A stretch of 45,438 bases of DNA from an uncultured Lachnospiraceae bacterium (GTDB lineage: Bacteria > Bacillota > Clostridia > Lachnospirales > Lachnospiraceae), in NCBI GenBank assembly GCA_902781325.1, contig CACZJD010000009.1, positions 1-45,438 of the forward strand, read 5' to 3'. Positions 1 through 7,437 of this stretch are shown piece by piece (position 1 is the stretch's first letter; each line of letters starts with the position of its first letter). A model generated the notes under the pieces. It was not told the origin of the DNA. It did not search any database and saw only the letters and a list, made by a program, of their open reading frames with translations. Made by a program: the position numbers and the translations under genes.

Positions 1-297
1 CACATTGAAGTCCGTGCGCAGCTGCGCGTCCTGCTCCAGCCAGTACTCATTGAGGGACTCGATCCAGTCGATCTTGCCGTACTTAAATGAGAAGAACGCA
101 ACTGCCCTGAATACCTGATCGTAATTCTCGAGGGAATCGACCTTGTAGTACTCTGTCAGCGCACCCTTGAGACCGTCCTCCAGACCGTCATACGGCGCGT
201 CGCCGATGCCCAGGACATTCACGCCGTTCTTTTTGAGCCGGTCGCAGAAGTTCCAGTAAGTGTGGGGAAAGTTGGGCGAAATGAAAATAAAGTTCAT
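1..297 (-). CDS. ATP-grasp family protein, N-terminal fragment (runs off window)
   Basis: The first 99 residues of a protein whose remainder lies outside the window. It opens with MNFIFISPNFPHTYWNFC and continues with NGVNVLGIGDAPYDGL, a Rossmann-like pre-ATP-grasp pattern that I recognise from the carbamoyl-phosphate-synthase-like/ATP-grasp ligase group found beside small esterases in Lachnospiraceae. The ATP-binding core is not present here, so substrate and reaction cannot be judged. The ATG at 297 follows AAGGAAGG at a normal distance. It lies 92 nt downstream of the esterase gene 390-1142 on the same strand and is probably co-transcribed, although a perfect palindrome sits in the gap. 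Family call by resemblance only. Confidence 0.7.
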   Translation of the reverse strand, partial: MNFIFISPNFPHTYWNFCDRLKKNGVNVLGIGDAPYDGLEDGLKGALTEYYKVDSLENYDQVFRAVAFFSFKYGKIDWIESLNEYWLEQDAQLRTDFNV

Positions 298-322
298 AGT
301 GGCACCTTCCTTATATAAACTT

Positions 323-340
323 ATATTTTGGCCAAAATAT
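323..340. promoter_or_regulatory. Perfect 18-bp palindrome upstream of the ATP-grasp gene
   Basis: ATATTTTGGCCAAAATAT reads the same on both strands. It is centred about 35 nt before the ATP-grasp start codon and after the esterase stop codon. Its position fits a repressor operator or an internal promoter control site; no known box is matched. Confidence 0.4.
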
Positions 341-389
341 CACGGTGCGGCATGAAGCCGCGCACAGCCTGCATCACTGCACGCCAAAG

Positions 390-1142
390 TTACTGCATGC
401 CCCATCTCTCCAGGATGATCGGGATGAAGTAGCGCATCTGCTTAAACCACCAGGGCCAGTCGTGATTGACGTCATAGCCCCAGAAATCACACCACGCTCC
501 GATGCCCTTCTCGCGGAAAACGCTGTCGAGATATCTGAGCGAACGGACTCCGTCCTCTTCCCAGGCGCCCTGGCCGACGCAGATGATGATCTGCTTCTGG
601 TTATACTCGTCGATATAGGGATGATCCGGAGACATGTTGGGCAGGAAGCACTCCGGAGAATTGTCGTACAGCGTCTCGTTCATCCAGCCCTTGAAGAAGA
701 CATTGCTGTCATAGACGCCGGACAGCGCCAGGCATCCTGAAAACAGGTCAGGTCTTCTGAGCATTGTGATCACTGCGTGGTTCGCGCCGAGACTGCAGCC
801 CGTAGTCATGGGCAGCTTTCCGCCGGTTCTTTCCAGTATGATGGGCATCGCCTCATCAACGATGTAATGGAAATACAGTTCCTGCTTCCAGGCCCTGCGT
901 CCCAGATCCCAGTCTCCCTCCGACCAGCTCTCCTTGTCGATGGTATCTACCACGAAATACTGGATCTTGCCATCTTCCAGATAGTCGCTCAGTTCACCAA
1001 TCATGCCGAACTCTTCATAATTGTGGCATTTCGAATCCTGGGTAGGAAACGCAAGGAACGGCACTCCGCCGTGGCCGTAGATGCAAATGTGCATATCTCT
1101 GCTCAGGCAATTGCTGTAATGTGTAATTTCTTCCTTATACAT
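390..1142 (-). CDS. Alpha/beta-hydrolase esterase (esterase D / PF00756-like)
   Basis: A 250-residue cytoplasmic hydrolase of the putative-esterase family. The nucleophile elbow is GCSLGA with Ser at about residue 117. The likely catalytic His is in the C-terminal VNHDWPWW segment, and acidic residues before it could complete the triad. Length is normal and no signal peptide is visible. GAAAGGAG precedes the ATG by a good distance. It is the first gene of a probable two-gene unit with the ATP-grasp gene and is divergent from another esterase at 1298. Related proteins act on small acyl or carbohydrate esters; the substrate here is unknown. Confidence 0.85.
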   Translation of the reverse strand: MYKEEITHYSNCLSRDMHICIYGHGGVPFLAFPTQDSKCHNYEEFGMIGELSDYLEDGKIQYFVVDTIDKESWSEGDWDLGRRAWKQELYFHYIVDEAMPIILERTGGKLPMTTGCSLGANHAVITMLRRPDLFSGCLALSGVYDSNVFFKGWMNETLYDNSPECFLPNMSPDHPYIDEYNQKQIIICVGQGAWEEDGVRSLRYLDSVFREKGIGAWCDFWGYDVNHDWPWWFKQMRYFIPIILERWGMQ

Positions 1143-1172
1143 AAGTTGACTCCTTTCGGGATACTAAAGGTA

Positions 1173-1181
1173 AGTATAGCA
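1173..1181 (-). promoter_or_regulatory. Extended -10 promoter for the esterase/ATP-grasp unit
   Basis: On the minus strand the sequence reads TGCTATACT, an extended -10 element with the TGn motif. It lies about 30 nt upstream of the esterase start codon. No convincing -35 is visible, as is usual for extended -10 promoters. Confidence 0.45.
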
Positions 1182-1233
1182 TAATTTTGAAATATGAACA
1201 GAAAATGGAAATGTATTATTGTCAAAACAGCTA

Positions 1234-1262
1234 TTGATTTGTTTTTAACAAACTGATACAGT
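1234..1262 (+). promoter_or_regulatory. Candidate promoter for the plus-strand esterase
   Basis: TTGATT at 1234-1239 and TACAGT at 1257-1262 are separated by 17 nt, about 35 nt before the ATG at 1298. Both boxes match consensus at four or more positions. Confidence 0.4.
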
Positions 1263-1297
1263 ATCGGGCGTAAAAACAAAGACAAGGAGTACAGCAA

Positions 1298-2059
1298 ATG
1301 GTTATAAAAGATACGATCTGGTACGCACCCGCTGCCGAGCCCCGCGGCCTTCATATCTATCTTCCGGACAACTACGACAGCACAGACGAGCGCTATCCCG
1401 TCACTTATTTCTGGGACGGCCATAATCTCTTTTTCGATTCCGACGCCACTTTCGGCAAGTCCTGGGGACTTCGCGAGTTCCTTGACGGCTGGGACAAGGA
1501 CATGATCATCGTCGGCATAGAGTGTTCCCACGAGGGCAATCACCGGCTCGACGAGTACTGCCCTTATGACGCCAATCTCATGGGCATTAAGATCCACGGT
1601 GAAGGCGATGAGACCCTTGACTGGATCACAAAGAGCCTCAAGCCCTTTATCGACAGAAAGTTCCGCACCTATCCCTCAAGAGAGGCCACTGCGATCGCCG
1701 GCTCCTCCATGGGCGGACTCATGTCGCTCTACGCCGTCACCAAATACAATAATGTCTTCTCCAAAGCAGCCTGCGTCTCCTCCTCCATCTTTATGGTCAT
1801 GCAGCCCCTCATGGACGACATTTACCACAGCGACATCGATCCCGATACCCGCGTCTACCTCTCCTGGGGTGAAAAGGAAGGTGGGACCGATCCGGACTCC
1901 GGTTACTGCAAGTTCCTTACCAATTCAAACCGGAAAGTGGAGAAACTTCTGAACAGAAAGGGAGCGATCACACGCCTCTACTGCCAGCCCGGCGGCGGGC
2001 ACTGCGAGGCCGACTGGGAGAAGGAAGTACCGGACTTCATGGACTTTTTATGGAAGTGA
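1298..2059 (+). CDS. Alpha/beta-hydrolase esterase (PF00756-like)
   Basis: A 253-residue hydrolase with the nucleophile motif GSSMGG (Ser about 137) and a C-terminal GGHCEADW segment carrying the likely catalytic His. The N-terminal YLPDNYDS and YPVTYFWDGHN blocks are typical of the enterochelin esterase / esterase D group. There is no signal peptide, so it should act in the cytoplasm on an imported ester or glycoside ester. AAGGAG precedes the start. It is a monocistronic gene, divergent from the esterase at 390-1142 and closed by a strong terminator. The two esterases share a fold but are not close copies. Substrate not predictable. Confidence 0.85.
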   Translation: MVIKDTIWYAPAAEPRGLHIYLPDNYDSTDERYPVTYFWDGHNLFFDSDATFGKSWGLREFLDGWDKDMIIVGIECSHEGNHRLDEYCPYDANLMGIKIHGEGDETLDWITKSLKPFIDRKFRTYPSREATAIAGSSMGGLMSLYAVTKYNNVFSKAACVSSSIFMVMQPLMDDIYHSDIDPDTRVYLSWGEKEGGTDPDSGYCKFLTNSNRKVEKLLNRKGAITRLYCQPGGGHCEADWEKEVPDFMDFLWK

Positions 2060-2111
2060 ATCCGGCAAAATATACACGGCATAACCATATGGCAAAACTA
2101 CCATAGCATAA

Positions 2112-2150
2112 ATAAAACGAGGCATCCGTTACACGGTGCCTCGTTTTTTT
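2112..2150 (+). terminator. Rho-independent terminator after esterase
   Basis: A stem of AAAACGAGGCA pairing with TGCCTCGTTTT, followed by a run of seven T. It closes the plus-strand esterase gene. Confidence 0.85.
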
Positions 2151-2178
2151 ATTACTTGATCTGATATCAGGCTTTCTA

Positions 2179-2673
2179 TTATTTGAGCAGGTTCAGCGCT
2201 TTTTTGCCGTCGATCACTACGGTGATATAGTTGACTGCCTTTCCGACAAAGTCATCAGGGTATCTCTCTTCGATTTTCTGCTTGGTCCTCTCCAGCACTG
2301 CTGCCATCTCAGCATCCCGCATTTTGAGCCCGAGATCGATCGGGAACTGATAATAATACTTGTCCTTGATCTGGATGACCTGCATCTCCAGTTTCTCCGC
2401 TCCTTCTCTGCGCGTACCCTTATCGTCAAGGATCCTCACAGCCAGCGCATCCAGCCTGTCGCGAAGTTCCGAGCCGTGCCGTTTCTGCGCATAGCCGATC
2501 ACAAAAGCATTAGCTTTCGTCTCGCTCTGGTGCTCCCGAAGTATCTTATAGTACGAGAGGATCATCTTGATCTCAGAATCCTTCGCTCCGGCTTCGACCC
2601 CCTTTTTGGTCATCTGCTGCTGCAGCGCGATCATCGCGAAGAATACCATCAGAACGAGAATAATAAAAGCCAT
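2179..2673 (-). CDS. Membrane-anchored protein of unknown function
   Basis: I do not recognise the family. The 164-residue product starts with a hydrophobic segment of about 18 residues (MAFIILVLMVFFAMIAL), which looks like an uncleaved anchor. A charged, largely helical region with many Lys and Glu follows. The C-terminus ends VVIDGKKALNLLK. The start was set at the internal ATG because AAAGGATGG lies just upstream; an earlier in-frame ATG at 2697 has no ribosome binding site. It is the last gene of a bcp - HD - membrane protein run on the minus strand and may be co-transcribed. Confidence 0.65.
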   Translation of the reverse strand: MAFIILVLMVFFAMIALQQQMTKKGVEAGAKDSEIKMILSYYKILREHQSETKANAFVIGYAQKRHGSELRDRLDALAVRILDDKGTRREGAEKLEMQVIQIKDKYYYQFPIDLGLKMRDAEMAAVLERTKQKIEERYPDDFVGKAVNYITVVIDGKKALNLLK

Positions 2674-2760
2674 AACAAACCATCCTTTCAAGATCAATCT
2701 TCAAACAGGATACAACAATTCCCCGTAATAGTCGATACTTTGCCGATCTCCTCCGCAGCC

Positions 2761-3222
2761 TCACATGCCAAATTCTTTGCAGAGCGCCTCAAATCTTACC
2801 TTCTCCTTGTCCTTCACCGCCTTCGAGAGATCGTTCATGCAGTGATGGATCACATCCGCATCCTTGAGCACTTCGTCCATCGGGCCATCCACGACCAGTT
2901 TGTCATCGTGGTGATAGATCGCCGAACAGATCAGATCTGTCTCTTCCGCACCGGTCAGCCCCAGTTCCTCCAGAATTCCTCTTGCCAGTTCAGCACCCCT
3001 GTGGGCATGGTCGTCATAAGACCCGGATTTATAAGCCGCCAGGTCGTGCATCATCGCAGCCATCGCGGCCAGTTCCGGATCCAGCCCGCGCTTCTTAGCG
3101 ATCATTGTAGCCGCCAGTGACACTCCGTACAGATGATTGACTGCGCCGTTACGTTTGTCCGGATTCTCCATCTTATTGAGTTCCGCATCCACAACTTTTC
3201 TCAGTTCTTTGAGTCTGCTCAT
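2761..3222 (-). CDS. HD-domain phosphohydrolase-like protein
   Basis: A 153-residue single-domain HD protein. The metal-binding pattern is visible: His30, the MMHD pair at 59-60, His residues at 72-74, HH at 104-105 and an Asp near 121-123. That is the usual H...HD...D arrangement of small bacterial HD hydrolases that act on nucleotides or phosphomonoesters. GGGGAGG precedes the ATG. It sits 64 nt downstream of bcp on the same strand, so the two are likely co-transcribed. No extra domain is present. The substrate is unknown. Confidence 0.8.
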   Translation of the reverse strand: MSRLKELRKVVDAELNKMENPDKRNGAVNHLYGVSLAATMIAKKRGLDPELAAMAAMMHDLAAYKSGSYDDHAHRGAELARGILEELGLTGAEETDLICSAIYHHDDKLVVDGPMDEVLKDADVIHHCMNDLSKAVKDKEKVRFEALCKEFGM

Positions 3223-3286
3223 AATAACCTCCCCTGTTTTTCCATCCCTCTTTTAGCTCAATTGAATCAAAACCGCAGCTTGTCCA

Positions 3287-3745
3287 TTACTCCGAAAGCG
3301 CGTCCAGCATCTGCTGCGGATTGTCCGCTGCCTTTACTTTGCCGATCGCCTTGACGATCACTCCCTCTTCATCGATCAGATATGTCGTCCTCACAACTCC
3401 CATGGAAACCTTACCGTAATTTTTCTTCTCTTTCCAGACGTCATAGGCCTCGATCACCGCGTGATCGGGATCCGAGAGAATTGTAAACGGAAGGCTGTAT
3501 TTTGTCTCAAAATTCTTGTGCGACTTCACGCTGTCCTTGCTGATCCCGAGCACAACCGCGCCCTTCTCCTGAATCTGCGGATATCTCTCCGCAAAGCCGC
3601 AGGCCTGCTTCGTGCAGCCGGCCGTGTTATCTTTCGGGTAAAAATACAGAATTACCTTTTTTCCTCTGTAGTCCTTGAGTGAATGCATCTCGCCGTTCTG
3701 ATCCGGCAGTGTGAATTCAGGTGCCTTTATTCCGGTTTCAAGCAT
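3287..3745 (-). CDS. bcp: Thioredoxin-dependent thiol peroxidase (Bcp / peroxiredoxin Q)
   Basis: A 152-residue peroxiredoxin that reduces hydrogen peroxide and organic hydroperoxides in the cytoplasm using thioredoxin. The peroxidatic Cys44 is in DNTAGCTKQACGF and the resolving Cys49 is five residues later, the arrangement of the PrxQ/Bcp atypical two-Cys type. The PKD turn just before it is also typical. Length matches the family. GAGGAGGAG precedes the ATG. It heads a minus-strand run with the HD protein. An inverted repeat at 3817-3836 lies in the divergent intergenic region, but it is not a PerR box that I recognise. Confidence 0.93.
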   Translation of the reverse strand: MLETGIKAPEFTLPDQNGEMHSLKDYRGKKVILYFYPKDNTAGCTKQACGFAERYPQIQEKGAVVLGISKDSVKSHKNFETKYSLPFTILSDPDHAVIEAYDVWKEKKNYGKVSMGVVRTTYLIDEEGVIVKAIGKVKAADNPQQMLDALSE

Positions 3746-3816
3746 GTTATTCTCCTCCTCTGCTTCTGGTAATTTTATTATTGTCGTAATTTACTGTTTT
3801 CTAAATTCTCAATTCT

Positions 3817-3836
3817 CTGTACAGACAAATGTACAG
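3817..3836. promoter_or_regulatory. Inverted repeat CTGTACA-n6-TGTACAG
   Basis: Perfect 7-bp arms with a 6-nt spacer. It lies between bcp (minus) and the broken nuclease-like gene (plus). It covers the -35 region of the likely plus-strand promoter, whose -10 is TATAGT at 3842-3847, so it could be an operator. Confidence 0.4.
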
Positions 3837-3880
3837 GGCCTTATAGTAAAATACATTTGATTTTTAAAAAAGGAGCCGCC

Positions 3881-5120
3881 ATGTACCCGCCGATCCACGA
3901 AAAGCCGACAATCACATATTCATTCGACCGCCTCAGGATGCTCTGAGAGCGCTATCCTCAATACCATGAAATGACCACCTTCTCCACTCTCGATGATCTG
4001 CTTGAGGAACATGAGTCCTATCAGAAGGACTTTAAAGACCTACGGGAGGAGTATATTTCCAACGACTATGAGCGTTTTCTCGTTCAGCTGTCCTGGTCAG
4101 ACCTCTCTTACCGTTATGCGACGATGAAGCTGATTGAAAATGATGAGTTCTCTTCCAATCCCTATGTGGACGCTTTCCTGAGCCAGTTCGAAGACATCGA
4201 CACTGACCGCAAGGCCTGTTTCCTCTTTCCTCCTCTTTCCGGAGAGCTTCGTTTCTCAATTCTTTGTCATAACAGAAATCTGCAGGCAGGCAGAGGTCTT
4301 CCGCCCGGTCAACAGCCTTTTTCCCGACGAGGAGAAGGTTCATTACCTGGCAGTCTTTGACAAGGAGAATATGGATACCGTGCTCCTGATGTACCATCTT
4401 CTCTACACGAACACGTCCCAGGAAGTTTTCGGCGGCTATTCGCTATATGATTATTCACTGTCCTGGTATCAGACGCACCTATGGCAGGACGGAGTCGTGC
4501 TGCGCTCGCCGTATCTGCCCGACCGCCTGGCGAAGTTTCAGGGAAACCTGCCCTTTCATCACAACCCGGTCAAGACAGTTCATGTAAGGCGCAATATCGA
4601 ACACATCCTGGAGTGCGGTTATTTCAAGTCGGAACTTGAATTCTTCCTGAGTCTGACCAGGGTCATTATGCCCTTTTTCCAGTGGTGGTACACCGATCTG
4701 GCGCTCTATGAGGAGAAGGACGGGCTGCGAGTGAACTGGCGGCTCGCGCGGACGAAGATCCGGACCAAACTCACAGCGGAGGGCGTCATCAAGCCCAAGT
4801 GGAAGCATGAGCTGAGCCTGTTTCACGCAGTGCGCGGGCTCTATCCTGATACTCTGTACCAGTACCGGCCGGACTGGCTGGGCAGGCAGAGCCTGGATCT
4901 CTACATTCCGTCACTCAGAACCGCGATCGAGTACCAGGGAATCCAGCACTATCTGCCGGTGGACTTTTTTGGCGGGGAGGAGGCGCTCACTCAGCGCCGG
5001 GACCTGGACCGCGTCAAAAAAGAGCTCTGCACGGCAAACAGCGTTCAACTGATCGAATGGCCTTACAGCGTCGATCCCACTGACAAAAATGTGAGGAAAA
5101 TGCTCTGCGAAGGTGCCTGA
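3881..5120 (+). pseudogene. Broken nuclease-like gene (restriction-endonuclease-like C-terminal domain)
   Basis: A gene with a good ribosome binding site (AGGAG before the ATG at 3881) is interrupted twice. An in-frame TGA occurs at 3944-3946 (codon 22, context RML-stop-ERYP). A frameshift then occurs near 4210-4240, within a CTCTTTCC-rich repetitive tract. The reading frame resumes as FVITEICRQAEVF and continues to 5120. The C-terminal region (DWLGRQSLDLYIPSLRTAIE then YQGIQHY) has the D...E-x-Q pattern of VSR/PD-(D/E)XK-like nuclease folds found in uncharacterised Firmicutes proteins. The intact product would be about 412 residues. I infer loss of function; downstream internal starts could still yield fragments. 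Confidence 0.75.
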
Positions 5121-5258
5121 TCAGCCCATTGCCGCTGCGATCGCGTCCAGCCTCGTCTCATCCGAGTTGGGATCCCATCCCGCGCCGCCGATTCCCCATG
5201 TGCCGAGGGTCATTGGAGTTACCATCATCTCTGTTTTGCCAAATCGTACTTTTTCCAT
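5121..5258 (-). pseudogene. Aldo/keto reductase N-terminal stub
   Basis: On the minus strand an ATG with GGAGG upstream opens a 45-residue frame beginning MEKVRFGKTEMMVTPMTLGT and continuing WGIGGAGWDP, which is the standard start of an aldo/keto reductase (the usual length is about 300 residues). The frame stops right after DAIAAAMG, where intact relatives continue into the DTA(P/D)xY active-site region. The stop codon directly abuts the stop codon of the plus-strand nuclease-like pseudogene. This is best read as a deletion junction that removed the rest of the reductase. The retained ribosome binding site suggests the loss is fairly recent. Confidence 0.7.
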
Positions 5259-5337
5259 GATTCCTCCTTTTGAAAACCTTCTATATCATGTTATCCCATT
5301 TCGTGCACAAATATCAACTGCCGCGCAGATGCTATGG

Positions 5338-5343
5338 TACAAT
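5338..5343 (+). promoter_or_regulatory. Candidate extended -10 (TGG-TACAAT) for the membrane protein gene
   Basis: TACAAT is preceded by TGG, giving an extended -10, about 87 nt upstream of the ATG at 5430. No good -35 is visible. Confidence 0.35.
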
Positions 5344-5429
5344 GAGAACGGGACCGGCCCAAAGCCGGATCTCCGGATACAGTTTCCCGGTTTTCAGGAG
5401 TGCACGAGTACTCCGCAAGGGTGTTTCTC

Positions 5430-7376
5430 ATGGAAAAAGATCGAGACGCGAACTATTCAGAAAAAATGTATACGAACGGATGGCCGTATGAAGATCTGAC
5501 AGGTACATCTGCGCCAGGGCAGGATATGTCCTTTTTCAGAGACGATGAGTCCAAAGTCTGGGAGCGGAGGCTCATGGCACCCGATCTGGGTCTTGACGAG
5601 TCTGCTCTGCAGTTATCAAAAGAGACCCGCAGCTTTCTATGGAAAGCCGGTTTGGTTCCTTACGTCTCAGATCAGCCGCTCACCGGAGCACTTCCGGAGA
5701 ATTCAGACGCTGAGATCGAGCGCAAAGACAACGGCTCCGATCAGACAGGCGAGAGCCCTGACCGGTCAGGCAGCCGCAGCTCACGTCCCGCCGCAAGTCA
5801 TGCCTCGAACAGGACTTCCAGGCGCAGCGAGGCCTGGGATATCCTGAGCGGGCAAGGCCCCACCAGCTATGCCGGCAGTACGGGCTCCGGCACCCGGTCA
5901 GGCGCAAGCTCCGGCAGCCGGTCACGCTTCAAACGAAAAGACGGCACAACCCGTTCCCGTTCCGCAGTATCCGCCGGCGTCAAGAAGGCCACTTCCACCT
6001 ACGAGAGCGTCCGCAGATCAATGCAGGCCAAGCCGGCAGTCCGCAGTAAGGGAAGCCCTGTTCTCATCCTTTCTCTTGTGATCTTCATTACGCTCTGCAT
6101 CACGGCAGGCACTTTCTTCTTTATCAGGAAGGCCGCTCCCGGACCTGACAATATCCCGATCGATCCGCCCGTCTTTGTCGGCGGAGATGACAGCGGGAAA
6201 GGAAATTCGGGAAGCGATATTTTGGCAGACTACGGATATGATTACAGTGACTTCTATACGCCGAAGTATATTGCTTCCTGCGAACAGCCCGGAGATTCTG
6301 ACCGATATAATGAGCTGTGTGTGATCGATCCGGAAGCCTTATTCGGAACTGCGGATCAGCCGGCGGATGAGAGAAAGCGGCTCTTCTACAGCAGCGTGTA
6401 TCCCACATGGATCACTCTCGGTTACATGAACACGGACTCCTACCGGGATTTTGGCTATACGATCATGTACGCTGATCCCGAGGATGACAATCCTTACGGC
6501 ATGCCGGATATCATGCTCCCTCCTCAGATGGCCGATCAGGGCGAATTCTTCGAAGCTGTCATTCACGGTTTTACCGATCCGGAATCTGATTCCCTGGATG
6601 ATTACAGTGATTTTAAGATCGGCAAAATACAGAGAGCCCTCATCGAAAAGCACTTCGTCATGTACCTGACGGTCACTTATAAAGACAGCGCGGGCCTCGA
6701 GATCCTCGATGTGTATTCCTTTGAACAGAAACCCTATGAAACAGCTTTCATTACGGAGTGCCGCTGCGAAAGCGATGATGTCACGGATGGTAAAGAAGTT
6801 CTTTCGAATCTCTACAAAATGCTGGCTTTCCATACTGACGACTTCGAGAACATAGATGCCGGCAGGCACCTGTTCACCAAGTCGCGCGTCTACAGCAGCC
6901 GGAACAGTTACTCCGCCGAGATTGACATCTCCGACCTCGGTGATCTCAAATACAGCAGAAATTTCTACAAGAATCTCGCCGCTTTCGGCATCGGTGAGTA
7001 CGACAGTTCCGGCAATCCCTTAATACAGGTTGATCTTAACTATCCGGCTTACAGTTCTGTGGAGGACCTCGGCGGCTATGAAGAATGGATCGATTATGCC
7101 CTTGAAAATGAGAATGACCGCGGGAACTATATAGAGCCTGCCGTGGAAACTGGCCGCGCGCAGTTCTTATTGGAAGACAACACTGTCTATTTCCTGTCGA
7201 TGGCAGGCACCGGGAAAATGCGCAAATCCGTCGAAGATATCGCTCTCTTCATGTACCGGATCGAGACTCCTGATGGAGAAGTCACATTGGATCTTCGTTT
7301 CGAACATGAGATCCCTGAAGATTGGGATCCCGAAGGATTCCTCAAAGAGCATATCACAATAGAAACAACAAACTAA
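5430..7376 (+). CDS. Single-pass membrane protein of unknown function
   Basis: I do not recognise this 648-residue protein. It has three parts. The N-terminal ~205 residues are polar and rich in Ser, Arg, Gly and Thr (for example the SGSRSS and SGTRSGASSGSRSR stretches), probably disordered and cytoplasmic. One strong transmembrane helix lies at about 209-233 (SPVLILSLVIFITLCITAG). An extracytoplasmic region of about 410 residues, acidic and aromatic, follows. There is no signal peptide or lipobox. The start at 5430 was chosen over an in-frame GTG at 5400 because an AAGGGTG sequence precedes it; MYTNGW further in is an alternative. It is convergent with the AraC gene and shares a bidirectional terminator. 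Confidence 0.7.
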   Translation: MEKDRDANYSEKMYTNGWPYEDLTGTSAPGQDMSFFRDDESKVWERRLMAPDLGLDESALQLSKETRSFLWKAGLVPYVSDQPLTGALPENSDAEIERKDNGSDQTGESPDRSGSRSSRPAASHASNRTSRRSEAWDILSGQGPTSYAGSTGSGTRSGASSGSRSRFKRKDGTTRSRSAVSAGVKKATSTYESVRRSMQAKPAVRSKGSPVLILSLVIFITLCITAGTFFFIRKAAPGPDNIPIDPPVFVGGDDSGKGNSGSDILADYGYDYSDFYTPKYIASCEQPGDSDRYNELCVIDPEALFGTADQPADERKRLFYSSVYPTWITLGYMNTDSYRDFGYTIMYADPEDDNPYGMPDIMLPPQMADQGEFFEAVIHGFTDPESDSLDDYSDFKIGKIQRALIEKHFVMYLTVTYKDSAGLEILDVYSFEQKPYETAFITECRCESDDVTDGKEVLSNLYKMLAFHTDDFENIDAGRHLFTKSRVYSSRNSYSAEIDISDLGDLKYSRNFYKNLAAFGIGEYDSSGNPLIQVDLNYPAYSSVEDLGGYEEWIDYALENENDRGNYIEPAVETGRAQFLLEDNTVYFLSMAGTGKMRKSVEDIALFMYRIETPDGEVTLDLRFEHEIPEDWDPEGFLKEHITIETTN

Positions 7377-7437
7377 AAAAAGCCCTCTGAGGCAGCTTGC
7401 AGACAGGCATCTGCAAACTGCTCCAGAGGGCTCTTAT
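7377..7437. terminator. Bidirectional terminator
   Basis: The outer stem is AGCCCTCTG with CAGAGGGCT and the inner stem is TTGCAGA with TCTGCAA. An A-rich run lies on one side and a weak T-rich side on the other. It separates the convergent membrane protein and AraC genes. Confidence 0.75.

Noticed and set aside
3944-3946. In-frame TGA as a possible selenocysteine codon
   Set aside because: No SECIS-like hairpin is evident downstream, the family has no redox role, and a second, independent frame lesion lies in the same gene. A nonsense mutation is simpler.
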